64,000 bases of DNA, taken from assembly GCA_035295225.1 (NCBI GenBank), contig DATGJI010000049.1, positions 28,782 through 92,781 of the forward strand. Direction: 5' to 3'. The position numbers were made by a program, and so were the translations under genes. Positions within the stretch are counted from its first letter, which is position 1; every line of letters starts with the position of its first letter. Under the pieces are notes generated by a model. The model was not told where the DNA came from, ran no database searches, and worked only from the letters and a program-made list of their open reading frames with translations. This DNA is from Candidatus Eremiobacteraceae bacterium. Lineage in GTDB: Bacteria; Vulcanimicrobiota; Vulcanimicrobiia; Eremiobacterales; Eremiobacteraceae. This document shows positions 1-9,772 of the stretch, piece by piece.

Positions 1-101
1 AGACGCGCCGCGCCCGATGCCATCTGCAGGGCCTGGGCGAACATGTACAGGACAGCGGCGACGATCAGGTAGAGGTCGGGGAAATGGCGGAATACGTCCA
101 C
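1..101 (-). CDS. membrane protein, N-terminal fragment (cut by window edge)
   Basis: An open frame begins at a GTG ten bases after the M16 peptidase stop and runs off the left edge. The about 33 visible residues start VDVFRHFPDLYLIVAAV and continue with a hydrophobic stretch, so an N-terminal membrane segment is likely. It would be the next gene of the long minus-strand operon. No Shine-Dalgarno sequence is convincing; translation may be coupled to the upstream stop. The family cannot be named from so little sequence. Confidence 0.45.
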   Translation of the reverse strand, partial: MDVFRHFPDLYLIVAAVLYMFAQALQMASGAAR

Positions 102-110
102 AGCCGCGCC

Positions 111-1388
111 TTATGCTGACTGGGCTAACGCGTCGCCGTCAAACGCCTCGTCAACCGGACCGACCACCGTCATCGCGAAACTTCCGGATGCGAACATCGA
201 CGCGGCCAGCGCATCGACCTCCGGCTTCGTCACCGCGTCGATACGCTCGGCGACTTCGGCCGCCGGCACGTTGCGGCCGACATTGAATTCCGTGCGCCCC
301 AATCGCAGCATGCGCGTGCTCGTGCTCTCAAGGGAAAGCAGCATGCCGCCCTTGAGGTGTTCTTTCGCGCGTGCCACTTCGAGATCGCTGACGCCCGCGG
401 CGGCCATGTGCGCGAGCTCCGAGCGGATCAGACGGACGACTTCTGCCGCGTTTTGCGGCCGCGCCGCGGCGGCCACCGCAAACGTTCCCCCGGGCCGATA
501 CGCGTTGTGCATCGAGTACACGCTGTAGACGAGGCCGCGCTTCTCGCGGATCTCCTGGAAGAGCCGCGAGGCCATGCCGCCCCCGAGTATCGCGTCGAGG
601 ACCGAGACGATGTACCGCCGCTCGTCGGAGACAGCCATACCTTCGACCCCGATGAGGATATACGTCTGCTCGCAGTCCTTGCGCTGGACCACGCGAACCG
701 GATAGAACTCGGGCCGCGCGACGTCTGCGGGCGATAACCCGCCGCGCATCTGGCCGAGCAGACGTTCTGTCTGCGTGACGAATTCGTCGTGATCGACGTT
801 GCCCGCCGCCGTGAGCACCACCGCCGCGGGTGAATAGTGGGCGCTCATGTACGAACGGATGAGCTCGGGCGTCAATCCCGACACGGTGGATGCATAGCCG
901 ATGATCGGCTCCCCGAGAGGGCTGCCTGACCAGGCGGATTTCAAGAACAGATCTTGGTTTATCTCGTCGGGCGAATCGTCGTACATGCGGATCTCTTCAA
1001 GCACGACCTGCTGTTCTTTGCGCAGTTCCACCGGATCGAAGTTCGAGTGCAAAAACATATCCGCGAGCACCTCTAGCGCAAGCGGGCCATGCTCATCGAC
1101 GACACGCGCATGATAGCACGTCGCTTCTTTGTCGGTGAAGGCATTGAGATTTCCCCCGATCGAATCCATCAGCTCGGCGATCTCGCGCGCGCTGCGTGTC
1201 GGGGTGCCCTTGAACAGCATGTGCTCGATGACGTGGGAGATGCCGCGCTGGCCGGACTCCTCGTGCGCCGATCCGATGCCGACCCACAGACCGAGACTTA
1301 TGCTGCGCACGTGCGCGATGCGCTCCGTGATGACCCGGATGCCGTTGCGCAGCGTCGATTTGCGATAGGTATCGTTCAGTTCCGCCAT
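111..1388 (-). CDS. M16 family zinc metallopeptidase (processing-peptidase-like)
   Basis: This 425-residue protein has the inverted zinc motif HVIEH at residues 52-56 within GISHVIEHMLFKGT, the hallmark of the M16 (pitrilysin/insulinase/mitochondrial processing peptidase) family. The length fits the single-unit bacterial form with one active and one inactive lobe, which normally works as a dimer. The C-terminal half has the usual family sequence GGGMASRLFQEIREKRGLVYSV. No signal peptide is evident, so a cytoplasmic location is likely. It overlaps the polysaccharide deacetylase gene by 13 bp and is near the end of the rpsB-proS operon. The exact substrate is unknown. Confidence 0.93.
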   Translation of the reverse strand: MAELNDTYRKSTLRNGIRVITERIAHVRSISLGLWVGIGSAHEESGQRGISHVIEHMLFKGTPTRSAREIAELMDSIGGNLNAFTDKEATCYHARVVDEHGPLALEVLADMFLHSNFDPVELRKEQQVVLEEIRMYDDSPDEINQDLFLKSAWSGSPLGEPIIGYASTVSGLTPELIRSYMSAHYSPAAVVLTAAGNVDHDEFVTQTERLLGQMRGGLSPADVARPEFYPVRVVQRKDCEQTYILIGVEGMAVSDERRYIVSVLDAILGGGMASRLFQEIREKRGLVYSVYSMHNAYRPGGTFAVAAAARPQNAAEVVRLIRSELAHMAAAGVSDLEVARAKEHLKGGMLLSLESTSTRMLRLGRTEFNVGRNVPAAEVAERIDAVTKPEVDALAASMFASGSFAMTVVGPVDEAFDGDALAQSA

Positions 1389-2545
1389 GCTCGATTTCGT
1401 CGATTCAGATCTGCGGCCCAGGCCGCATCGATGTATGCTCGCTCCGGCGCACGCCCGCGGATCACCGCGATCGAGAATACCGTGCGATCGGTAGGTACGG
1501 CCAGGTCACCGGCGACCGTCGCCCCGGCCGGCACAGGTTGCGGCACGACCGCCCACACGTCAACTTCGCCGACGCTCGGCGCGGCGGCAAGCGCCGCCGC
1601 CGCCATGTCGCGTGCGTCCGCCTCAAATCCGTCGGGCGTCACGGGCGCATGCAGCCCGCGGCCGGATAACATGATGCCGGCGACGGTCGCCGGCGGCACG
1701 TTCAAAACGCGGACCTTCTCGATCGGCTCGGAATACGAGTTCTGCAGGAGCCGGACGCCGATGAGTTCGGCTATGGGAGCATCGTTCCCCTCGGCGCGTT
1801 CGCGCGCGATCGAGACGAGCGCAGCTTGGCTCGGTGCTGCGGGTCCGGCGAACGCGCCCGCCCCGAGGACCGTGCGGAACAGCGCGACGCCGGCGCCGTG
1901 CAGCACCCGGTATCTCGGTAAGGCGAAGAGGTCGGTCATCGCTCGCGGTCCGATTCTGCCAGGTTCGGTCGTGAACGCGGCGCCGATCCCGGCGCGCGCG
2001 AGCGTTGCTTCGACGCGCGAGTCCCAGCGGCCGGCGGGGTACGCAAAATCGCTCACCGGTGCTTTTGTCCACGATTGCAGAGCGGCGATCGAATCGTCGA
2101 TCTCGGCGGCGCGCGCCGTCGCGGAGAGCAGGGTCAAGTCGGAGTGATGGACGGTGTGCGCGCCGAGCTCCATGCCCTGTTCGTTCAGGCTGCGCACTTG
2201 CGCGACCGAAACGTGGCCGGCCGTTCCGACCAGACCGGTCGAGATGAAGAACGTGCCAACTGCGCCGTCTGCGACGAGCAGCGGGGCCGCGATCGTCGAA
2301 GCATCGGCGTAGCCGTCATCGAAGGTCAAGGCGACTTCGCACGGAGCGAGCTCGCCGTCGCGCGCATCGCGGACCAACTGAGCGGCGCGCACGAGCGTGC
2401 AACCACGCCGGCGCAGCCACAAGAGCTGTTGCGCGAATTCTTGCGGAGAGACCGTCAGCGCGCGAGCGTATCGACCGGGGGGCGAGTCAGGCGCCACGTG
2501 GTGGTACATGAACACCGCCGCGACCGCCGCAACAACGATCCGCAT
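1376..2545 (-). CDS. polysaccharide deacetylase (NodB-type, CE4), membrane-anchored or secreted
   Basis: The N-terminus MRIVVAAVAAVFMYHHVAP is a short hydrophobic leader followed by the usual start of the deacetylase fold. The NodB metal and catalytic motif ALTFDDGYADAS lies near residue 75, followed by GAHTVHHSDL (metal-ligand His pair) and DFAYPAGRWD. These define carbohydrate esterase family 4, which removes N-acetyl groups from peptidoglycan or exopolysaccharide amino sugars outside the cytoplasmic membrane. About 150 C-terminal residues beyond the catalytic domain are not recognised. The start is 12 bp after the proS stop, so co-transcription is likely. Confidence 0.9.
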   Translation of the reverse strand: MRIVVAAVAAVFMYHHVAPDSPPGRYARALTVSPQEFAQQLLWLRRRGCTLVRAAQLVRDARDGELAPCEVALTFDDGYADASTIAAPLLVADGAVGTFFISTGLVGTAGHVSVAQVRSLNEQGMELGAHTVHHSDLTLLSATARAAEIDDSIAALQSWTKAPVSDFAYPAGRWDSRVEATLARAGIGAAFTTEPGRIGPRAMTDLFALPRYRVLHGAGVALFRTVLGAGAFAGPAAPSQAALVSIARERAEGNDAPIAELIGVRLLQNSYSEPIEKVRVLNVPPATVAGIMLSGRGLHAPVTPDGFEADARDMAAAALAAAPSVGEVDVWAVVPQPVPAGATVAGDLAVPTDRTVFSIAVIRGRAPERAYIDAAWAADLNRRNRAWRN

Positions 2546-2557
2546 CGGCCCGCCGCG

Positions 2558-4030
2558 TCAGTACGAACGCGCGAAAAACGCGCGGACGGGCGCAGGACAT
2601 CCGCAGTACGCGCAGAGCGCCCCAGGATCCGCGGGGCCCGAGATGACGCGCGACACGGCGCTGGTCTCCGCTTTGATGGAAAGCTCGCACTCGGTGCGCG
2701 CGCACCACGCAGCTGAGACGAAGCCTGTCTGCGCGACGAGCCCGTCGACGAACGACTTCCGGTCGTGCGCGACCACGGTCCGGCGATTCCGCTCGTCGAG
2801 CGCGCGCGCGTGCAGCGACCGTTGGATATCGGCGAGGATCTCGACGACGCGCGCCGCGAGCTGTTCGCGCGGCACGGCGATTTTTTCAAGCGTATCGCGG
2901 CGCGCGAGCGTCACCTGCCCCGCCGCGATATCGCGGGGGCCGATCTCAGCGCGCAGAGGCACGCCGCGCATTTCCCACTCGTTGAACTTCCAGGGCGCGG
3001 TCTGTTCCTGCCGGTCGTCCACATGCGTTCGCGCGACGCCTTGGAGCAATGCTTCGATTTCGCGAGCGGCGATCGCGACGGAATCGTCCCCTTTCTTCGG
3101 AATAGGGACGACGACGACTTGGTGCGGCGCGATGGCAGGCGGCAGGACGAGGCCGCGATCGTCGCCATGCACCATGATGACGCCGCCCAAAATCCGCCAC
3201 GAGACGCCCCACGATGTGGTCCACGCGTGCTTGATCTGTTCGTCCACATCCGTGAACTTGATATCGTAGGCTTTTGCGAAGTGCTGGCCGAGCTCGTGCG
3301 ACGTGCCGGCTTGTAGCGCTTTGCCGTCGGGCATGAGCGCCTCGATGGCGAATGTCGCGGCCGCGCCAGCGAATTTTTCGTGGTCGCTCTTCTGACCGGT
3401 GATCACCGGCAGACAGAGGACGTCCTCCGCCACGGACCGGTAGATCTCGAGCATGCGCTGCACTTCTTCTGCCGCTTCGGCCTGCGTCGCGTGCGCCGTG
3501 TGCCCTTCTTGCCACAGAAATTCCAGCGTTCTCAAAAACGGGCGGGTGGCTTTCTCCCAACGCACGACGTTCGCCCACTGATTGATCAAGATCGGCAGGT
3601 CGCGATGCGACTGGATCCAGCGTGCGTACATCATGCCGATGATGACTTCGGACGTCGGCCGGATCGCGAGCCGTTCCGTGAGTTTTTCGCCCCCGCCCTC
3701 GGTCACCCAGGCGACCTCCGGCGCAAAACCCTCCACGTGCTCGGCTTCGCGCGCAAGCAAGCTCTCGGGTATGAAGAGCGGGAAATACGCGTTCTGATGG
3801 CCGCTGGCTTTGAAGCGGCGATCGAATTCCTCGCGGATCAGATCCCATATCGCGAAGCCGTACGGGCGGAGCACGATGCAGCCGCGCACGGGCGCATAGT
3901 CCACGAGCTGCGCGCGCAAACAGACCTGCGTGTACCAGTCCGAAAGATCCGCGCCTTTCGGTGGAATGCTCTTCATCTCTCGCTTGGCCGCATCATCGCG
4001 CATGCGGTTCAATTCCGGCGGCCAGTGCAA
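2558..4030 (-). CDS. proS: prolyl-tRNA synthetase (short, archaeal/eukaryote-like type)
   Basis: This enzyme charges tRNA-Pro with proline using ATP. The class II core is clear: PVRGCIVLRPYGFAIWDLI, then the motif 2 region RPFLRTLEFLWQEGHTAH, then QAGTSHELGQHFAKAY and TSWGVSWRILGGVIMVHGDD. The protein lacks the editing insertion of the long bacterial ProS. It ends with the zinc-binding domain of the short type (cysteines in CARTECEL and CAYCGCP), and with the usual terminal tyrosine (FFARSY). The 490-residue frame may start slightly later: homologues would align best from Met19 (MKSIPPKG). It follows the glycosyltransferase gene by 9 bp. Confidence 0.97.
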   Translation of the reverse strand: MHWPPELNRMRDDAAKREMKSIPPKGADLSDWYTQVCLRAQLVDYAPVRGCIVLRPYGFAIWDLIREEFDRRFKASGHQNAYFPLFIPESLLAREAEHVEGFAPEVAWVTEGGGEKLTERLAIRPTSEVIIGMMYARWIQSHRDLPILINQWANVVRWEKATRPFLRTLEFLWQEGHTAHATQAEAAEEVQRMLEIYRSVAEDVLCLPVITGQKSDHEKFAGAAATFAIEALMPDGKALQAGTSHELGQHFAKAYDIKFTDVDEQIKHAWTTSWGVSWRILGGVIMVHGDDRGLVLPPAIAPHQVVVVPIPKKGDDSVAIAAREIEALLQGVARTHVDDRQEQTAPWKFNEWEMRGVPLRAEIGPRDIAAGQVTLARRDTLEKIAVPREQLAARVVEILADIQRSLHARALDERNRRTVVAHDRKSFVDGLVAQTGFVSAAWCARTECELSIKAETSAVSRVISGPADPGALCAYCGCPAPVRAFFARSY

Positions 4031-4039
4031 AACCCTTGG

Positions 4040-5479
4040 TCACGTGTGGAAGAACGCGATGCGCACAGATTCGCCCGGCACGTCGCGCGGGAAATACCAT
4101 TGTCCGCCGAGCTGATACGTCGCGGCCAAGAAGTGTGCGATGCGCAATCGCGGATCCACCTGATACGGTTGATACTCGATATACCAGATGCGCGCATGGC
4201 CGCGCAACGCTTCGATGGTGGACTGCACATCGTCAGGCGAGAGAAGGCCGCCGTACGTCCTGCCCGCCAGCAGGTCTGTGCGGTCGATGACGCGGATCGG
4301 CGTGCCGCGGACGAAGACAAAGACGTCTTGCGGAGCCGCACTTGACCGGAGCACGCGCTCCACGGCCGGCCAGTCCGCGGTGTAGTTCGACGGAATGGCG
4401 GCGTATGCGATTGCTTGCGCCGCGAGCGCCGCGCCGGCTGCCGCAAGCGCGATGCGTGCCGCAAAGCGACGGGAATGCAAAGCCTCGGCAACTGCCACGC
4501 CGAGCCACGCGCACAACGCGTACGCGGCGACGAGGTAGTAGCGGTCCATATACAACGCCTTGTGCGTTGCGATCGCCGCGGCGACCGTCAACGCCGCAGG
4601 CAACGCGAGGTACGGAAGCATTGTCGAGCCGGCCCGCCGCAATGTTGCCACAAACGCCCAGATCGCGGCGAGCCAGACCAGCGCTGACAACGCCATCAGT
4701 ACCGGCCCTTGTGCAAAGGGCGCGATCGTCGCCTGCGCGGCGAGGGCGGCGATGGATCCTGGAACGTCGTTCAACTCTTGCGCAAATGCGAGACCGCCGC
4801 GCGGGGACTGGTGGAGGAAGACCGGCAGTTGCGGCAGCCACGAACAGATCGCGACCATGGCGCCGATGAGCCCGCGAACGAGCGCGCCGCGCCGCGCGAC
4901 GAGAAGAAAAGCCAGTTGGGCCGCGAGAAAGAAAAAGCCGAGGTAGAGCAGCCAGATGCTGATCGCGCTGCAGGCCGTCCATCCTATCCATGCGCAGCGC
5001 CGCGCAGTCGGCGAGACAGCGCCGCCCGACACCGCGATCGACAGCAGCACGAACGATGCCACAATAGCGGCGTCGAATGGAGCGTACATGCGGATCATGC
5101 CGTCGTAGTAGATAAGCGAAGGCATCAACGCGGCAGCGCCGCCTGCGGCGACGGCGGCGCCCGGCTCCATGTTCCAGACGAGAAGCAGACGCATGAGCAA
5201 CCAGACGGAGAGCGTGCCGAGCAGCGCCATCGCGATCCGCACGACGACGTCCGGAGCATGGAGCGCGACGAACGGTTTGAGGAAGAACGTGAAACCGGGC
5301 GGATGGACATCCGCGTGATAGAGATAGGCTAGGGCATCGCTCGCCTTCTCGCCCGCGAGCTGCAGCGACAGTCCCTCATCCACATGGAGCGGTCGCGCGA
5401 CCGCTTCGTAGATGCGCAAGGCCGCGGCCGCAATAAGGACCGCGGCCATGCCGCGACCGGCGGACCAGAACCTGCTCAA
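4040..5479 (-). CDS. GT39/RgtA-like integral membrane glycosyltransferase
   Basis: The 479-residue protein is strongly hydrophobic with about ten or more membrane segments. Near the N-terminus it has PLHVDEGLSLQ and, shortly after, DVHPPGFTFFLKPF. These are the first-loop acidic motif and the HPP motif of the GT-C (PMT/ArnT/RgtA) superfamily, which transfers sugars from polyprenyl-phosphate donors on the outer face of the cytoplasmic membrane. A C-terminal soluble part follows. The annotated TTG start overlaps the ispG stop; Met11 is an alternative. Acceptor and sugar are unknown. Its place between ispG and proS in an isoprenoid/envelope operon fits lipid-linked sugar chemistry. Confidence 0.85.
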   Translation of the reverse strand: MSRFWSAGRGMAAVLIAAAALRIYEAVARPLHVDEGLSLQLAGEKASDALAYLYHADVHPPGFTFFLKPFVALHAPDVVVRIAMALLGTLSVWLLMRLLLVWNMEPGAAVAAGGAAALMPSLIYYDGMIRMYAPFDAAIVASFVLLSIAVSGGAVSPTARRCAWIGWTACSAISIWLLYLGFFFLAAQLAFLLVARRGALVRGLIGAMVAICSWLPQLPVFLHQSPRGGLAFAQELNDVPGSIAALAAQATIAPFAQGPVLMALSALVWLAAIWAFVATLRRAGSTMLPYLALPAALTVAAAIATHKALYMDRYYLVAAYALCAWLGVAVAEALHSRRFAARIALAAAGAALAAQAIAYAAIPSNYTADWPAVERVLRSSAAPQDVFVFVRGTPIRVIDRTDLLAGRTYGGLLSPDDVQSTIEALRGHARIWYIEYQPYQVDPRLRIAHFLAATYQLGGQWYFPRDVPGESVRIAFFHT

Positions 5480-6612
5480 CGATAGCCGGGATATCGCTCG
5501 GCGATAACTTTTTCTATCTCCTCGCGAAGGCCGCCTAAGAGTTCCGCCTCGGGCAATGAGCGCACTTTCACGCCGTCGCGATAGATGAGCCCCATCCCCT
5601 TACCGCCGGCGATGCCCACATCCGCCATGGATGCTTCACCCGGTCCGTTGACGGCGCAGCCCATGACTGCGACCTTTACCGGCGCGCGATATTCCGCCGT
5701 CACCTGTTCGACGAGTTCCGCGAGCTTGAGGATATCGACTTGCACGCGGCCACACGAAGGGCATGCGGTGATCTCCGGTCCGCGCTCGCGCAGGCCGAGC
5801 GATTTCAAAATCTCCCAGCAGACGGGAACCTCTTCGATCGGGTCTGCGGCAAGCGATACGCGGATTGTGTCGCCTATGCCCTCGGCCAGCAAGATACCAA
5901 GTCCCACGCTGCTCTTCACCGTTCCGGTGCGCAGCGTACCGGCTTCGGTGATGCCGAGATGGAGCGGATAGTCGCACTCGGCCGCGAGCATACGATAGGC
6001 GAGCACCGTCGAGCGCACGTCATGCGCCTTCAGCGATACGACGGTGTCGAAAAAATCGAGCTCCTCAAGGATGCGGATGTGCCGGCGCGCGGATTCTACC
6101 ATGCCTGCCGGCGTGCGTCCGAGCGACTGGACGATGTCGGGCGCGAGCGAGCCCATGTTCACGCCGATGCGGATCGGCATGGACTGCGCCTTGGCCGCGC
6201 GCACGACCTCGCGGACCTTCTGCGCATCGCGGATGTTGCCAGGGTTCAGGCGCAGTTTATCCCAGCCGGCCTCGATGGCTGCCAGAGCAAAGCGGTGGTC
6301 GAAATGGATGTCGGCGACCAACGGTACGCTTGCGCCTTGTTTGATCTTCTTGCACGCTGCCGCGGCTTTCTGATCCGGCACGGAGATGCGGACGATCTCG
6401 CAGCCCGCCGCAGCCAGCCGCTCCACTTGGTCGAGCGTGGCGGCCCAATCATCGGTCTTGGTCGTGGTCATGGACTGCACGCTGATCGGCGCCCCGCCGC
6501 CGATCGCGATTCGTCCGACGTTCACGCGGCGCGCGGCGCGCCGAGGAGCAAGCGGAGGCTGCGCGTCGCGTTCGCGCACGCCGCTCCACTGCGGAACCTG
6601 ATCGAGCGTCAC
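5476..6612 (-). CDS. ispG: 4-hydroxy-3-methylbut-2-en-1-yl diphosphate synthase (IspG/GcpE)
   Basis: IspG makes HMBPP from MEcPP in the penultimate step of the DXP isoprenoid pathway using a [4Fe-4S] cluster. Family sequence is clear throughout: PISVQSMTTTKTDD, VADIHFDHRFALAAIEAG, LRLNPGNI and GITEAGTLRTGTVKSSVGLG. The cluster cysteines lie in CPSCGR and VMGCAVNGPGE. I prefer the GTG at 6612 (378 residues): it overlaps the rseP stop as GTGA and follows a good AAAGGGAGG ribosome site. The ATG at 6636 would add eight residues. dxr sits two genes upstream in the same operon. Confidence 0.97.
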   Translation of the reverse strand: MTLDQVPQWSGVRERDAQPPLAPRRAARRVNVGRIAIGGGAPISVQSMTTTKTDDWAATLDQVERLAAAGCEIVRISVPDQKAAAACKKIKQGASVPLVADIHFDHRFALAAIEAGWDKLRLNPGNIRDAQKVREVVRAAKAQSMPIRIGVNMGSLAPDIVQSLGRTPAGMVESARRHIRILEELDFFDTVVSLKAHDVRSTVLAYRMLAAECDYPLHLGITEAGTLRTGTVKSSVGLGILLAEGIGDTIRVSLAADPIEEVPVCWEILKSLGLRERGPEITACPSCGRVQVDILKLAELVEQVTAEYRAPVKVAVMGCAVNGPGEASMADVGIAGGKGMGLIYRDGVKVRSLPEAELLGGLREEIEKVIAERYPGYR

Positions 6613-7634
6613 AGGCCTCCCTTTCCGGAGACCCATTGTGCGATGTCGTGGTAGGTCACCACGATGAACAGCAGCATGATCACCGCGAAACCGGTGAGAT
6701 GCACAAGGCCTTCTTTCTCAGGGTCGACCGGTCGTCCGCGCACGCCTTCCACGACGAGGAACGCTAAGCGGCCGCCATCGAGCGCCGGGATCGGCAAGAG
6801 ATTGAACAAAGCGAGCACGACCGAAAGGTCGCCGGCGATCGTGAGCACGTAGATCGCGCCCGATTGCTCAGCCTGGATCACGATCCGTGCCACACCGACG
6901 GTGCCATGGATCGCGGACGAGTCGCGGCGCTGTATCGCGCTCACGATCGATGTCACCTCGAGGTTGACGAAATCGCCGACGTTCGTAAAACCGAAACCAA
7001 GCGCCGCGAGCGCAGATCCCTGAACGAAAGTTGTTCTCGGTATGAAGCCGAGGAGCCCAACCGTGGCGCCGTTGGGAAGCGTGCTCGATTCCGTCGTGAT
7101 CCGATAGTGAAGGATCGCTTTACCGCGACGCACATCGACGGTCACCGGTTTGACGACTTCACGATGGATCGAATCGACGAGTTGGTCGCCGCTCTTCACG
7201 GGTTGACCGTTGAAGGCGACGATCTCGTCTCCCGCCAGCAGCCCGGCACGCGCTGCGGGCGCACCGGGAATCACCGAATCGATGATGTTGGTCCTGCCCG
7301 TCGGCACGCCGAACGTGAAGCCGATCAGCGCGTAGATCGCAACGGCGAGTATAAGGTTGAAAACCGGTCCCGCCAAAATGATGACGAACCGCTGCCAAAG
7401 CTTTTTGTGCTGAAAATTGCCGGGGTCGGCAGTCCCGTCGTCGGCGGTGTCCTCGCCTCGCATCTTGCAGTAGCCGCCTAACGGCAGCGCGTTAATGCTG
7501 TACGCGGTGCCGCCGCGGGTGACGGATGCGAGCCTTGGGCCGAAGCCGACCGCGAACTCCTCGACGTGAACCCCGAAGCGCTTCGCAAAGACGAAATGCC
7601 CGAATTCGTGGAATACGACGAGGACGGCAAGCAT
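6609..7634 (-). CDS. rseP: RIP metalloprotease RseP (site-2 protease, M50)
   Basis: An intramembrane zinc protease that cleaves anti-sigma factors or other membrane substrates. The active-site motif HEFGH is in the first membrane segment, and a PDZ domain follows (VIPGAPAARAGLLAGDEIVAFNGQ). The C-terminal LPIPALDGGRLAF carries the third zinc ligand (the Asp in LDGG), with final membrane helices after it. The first in-frame ATG lies only eight residues before HEFGH, which would truncate the first helix. The frame stays open upstream to the dxr stop at 7731 and encodes a good helix there, but has no ATG, GTG or TTG. The true 5' end is probably near 7688-7697 with a rare start codon. Confidence 0.93.
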   Translation of the reverse strand: MLAVLVVFHEFGHFVFAKRFGVHVEEFAVGFGPRLASVTRGGTAYSINALPLGGYCKMRGEDTADDGTADPGNFQHKKLWQRFVIILAGPVFNLILAVAIYALIGFTFGVPTGRTNIIDSVIPGAPAARAGLLAGDEIVAFNGQPVKSGDQLVDSIHREVVKPVTVDVRRGKAILHYRITTESSTLPNGATVGLLGFIPRTTFVQGSALAALGFGFTNVGDFVNLEVTSIVSAIQRRDSSAIHGTVGVARIVIQAEQSGAIYVLTIAGDLSVVLALFNLLPIPALDGGRLAFLVVEGVRGRPVDPEKEGLVHLTGFAVIMLLFIVVTYHDIAQWVSGKGGL

Positions 7635-7730
7635 GAGGAGAAAGACCGCGACTTGCCAGATGACCGCGGGGTCGAAGGCGAGGAGCAGAGCGACGATAGC
7701 CGGACTTCCGATGACTTTTTCTTCCGTGCG

Positions 7731-8906
7731 CTAGTGCGCGGCTGCGAGTATTGCGGCGTGTGCGTGCGCGCGCGCCCAACGGTCCGCGTCCGCCACCGCC
7801 TCTTCGGAGACGATGTGGCTCTCGTGGGCCTCGAGCGCGCCGGCGACCAGCGCTGCGATGTCGGTGAGTTGGATTTTCCCCGCAAGATATGCCCGTCCTG
7901 CCTCTTCGTTCGCCGCCGAGAGCACGGCGGGATACGTACCGCCGCGCGCGAGGGCGTCATAGGCGAGGCGAAGGCAAGGGAACCGCGCGTCGTCGACGGG
8001 CTCGAATGCCAGCGTCGTCGCGCGACCTCCGAGTCCGATCGCGCGGCGCGTCGGTTCTGCGCCGGGCCCCGAGGGAAGACGCTGCGGGTACGCGAGCGCG
8101 AACCCGATCGGAACACGCATGTCGGGCGACGCCAACTGCGACTTGACGCTGCCATCGCGGAAGAGCACGAAGGCGTGTACGATGCTTTCGCGGTGGACGA
8201 CGACTTCGATCTGTTTTCCCGAAAGGCCGAAGAGTCTGCTCGCTTCGATCACTTCGAGACCTTTGTTCATGAGCGTCGCGGAATCGATCGAGTTCTTCGC
8301 GCCCATGACCCACGTCGGGTGGCGCATGGCTTGCGCCGGAGACGCGTGCCGCATCTCGTCGAACGAGCAGTCCCAAAAAGGACCGCCGCTCGCCGTGAGG
8401 ACAACGCTCGCGACGTCATCAGACCGTTCACCCTGCAGACACTGAAAAACAGCGCTGTGTTCTGAGTCGACCGGCAGCACGCGCGCGCCCGCGCGCGCTG
8501 CATCCGCGATGAGGAGATCGCCGGCCGCGACGATGATCTCTTTGTTCGAAAGCGCGACGTCGATGCCGGCACGCGTCGCGGCGAAAACCGCGCGCCACGC
8601 CGCCATGCCGTCGGTCGCCGCGAGCAGCCGATCGGCGCCGCTTTCGATCGCGCACGCGCGTAAGCCGTCTGCACCCCAAACGATGCGCGGCTCGTAGTCG
8701 AGGGCTCCGGCCAAGCGCTCCACGTATTCGCGCTTTCCCACCGACAGGACGGCCGGGCGGAGCTTGTTCGCCTGGGAAGCCAAGACGTCGATGCTCGAGT
8801 TGGCGGCCAGCGCACACGCGCGGAACCGATCGCCGTGCGATGCGATGACCTCCAAAGCTTGACGGCCGATGGATCCGGTGGATCCCAGCACCGCGATCGA
8901 GCGCAT
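7731..8906 (-). CDS. dxr: 1-deoxy-D-xylulose 5-phosphate reductoisomerase
   Basis: Dxr commits DXP to isoprenoid synthesis by NADPH-dependent rearrangement to MEP. The N-terminal dinucleotide fold MRSIAVLGSTGSIGRQALEV is typical. So are the catalytic-domain motifs LSNKEIIVAAGDLL, LPVDSEHSAVFQCL (metal-binding Asp and Glu), LTASGGPFWD and MGAKNSIDSATLMNKGLE. At 391 residues the length is normal. The gene starts 12 bp after cdsA ends. Its stop is in the same frame as the rseP reading frame, which leaves rseP without a normal start codon. Confidence 0.97.
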   Translation of the reverse strand: MRSIAVLGSTGSIGRQALEVIASHGDRFRACALAANSSIDVLASQANKLRPAVLSVGKREYVERLAGALDYEPRIVWGADGLRACAIESGADRLLAATDGMAAWRAVFAATRAGIDVALSNKEIIVAAGDLLIADAARAGARVLPVDSEHSAVFQCLQGERSDDVASVVLTASGGPFWDCSFDEMRHASPAQAMRHPTWVMGAKNSIDSATLMNKGLEVIEASRLFGLSGKQIEVVVHRESIVHAFVLFRDGSVKSQLASPDMRVPIGFALAYPQRLPSGPGAEPTRRAIGLGGRATTLAFEPVDDARFPCLRLAYDALARGGTYPAVLSAANEEAGRAYLAGKIQLTDIAALVAGALEAHESHIVSEEAVADADRWARAHAHAAILAAAH

Positions 8907-8918
8907 GACTCTTCTTCT

Positions 8919-9772
8919 CTAGAGCCGCCCGGCCGCGCCGAGCACCGTGTACGCGATAAAGCCCGCGACGAGATAGGAGTCGAAGCGGTCGAGCACGCCG
9001 CCATGTCCGGGCATGATCTCACCGGAATCCTTGACGTGTGCGTTGCGTTTCAGCGCGGATTCCACGAGGTCCCCGACGACGGCCGCGCACGAGACCGCGA
9101 ATCCGAACAACAGCCCAAGCCACCATGGCGCCGCGATCTGCGGTGCCTGAGCCAAGAGCGTCGCCGCGCCGGTCGCGACGAGGCACGCGGCGATCGCACC
9201 TTCCCACGTCTTACGCGGTGAGAGGTGCGGGGCGAGCGGAGTCCGTCCGATGCGCAGGCCGACGACCATTCCGACGATGTCCGTGAGCGCGACGACGACG
9301 ATCGTCCAAATCGTGATCGCGATGCCATGCACGACGGAGCCGCTCTTGTCGAGCAGCAAGAAATATGAAAGCGGTTTTCCGAGGTAGAGCGCCGCGAACG
9401 CGGTCCGGCTCGAGCGCTCGAAAAATGTGGCTGTGCCGTGCCGGAAAGCCGAGAGCAACGAACCGAGGACGATAAAGCCGACGAGAGCGGATTCGAATCG
9501 CTGCAGTTGGCCGAGGAGCGGCAAGATGACGTAGGCGAGACTGCCGCAGAGCGAGACCGGAAGCGAGAAGTCGCCGCCGGCGCGGCGCGCCAGATTGCGA
9601 AGTTCGATTATGCCGAACGTGGCGATGATCGCGAGGATGAACGCGAGCGCGGGAGGATAGAACACCGAGCCGAGACCCGCGGCTGCGACGAGCGCGCCAT
9701 TGAGCACGCGCCGCCCGCTCAAGGCCGCGCCAAAACCGGCTGCGGGGACGATTCCGGCGGCTGGCCCGGCGC

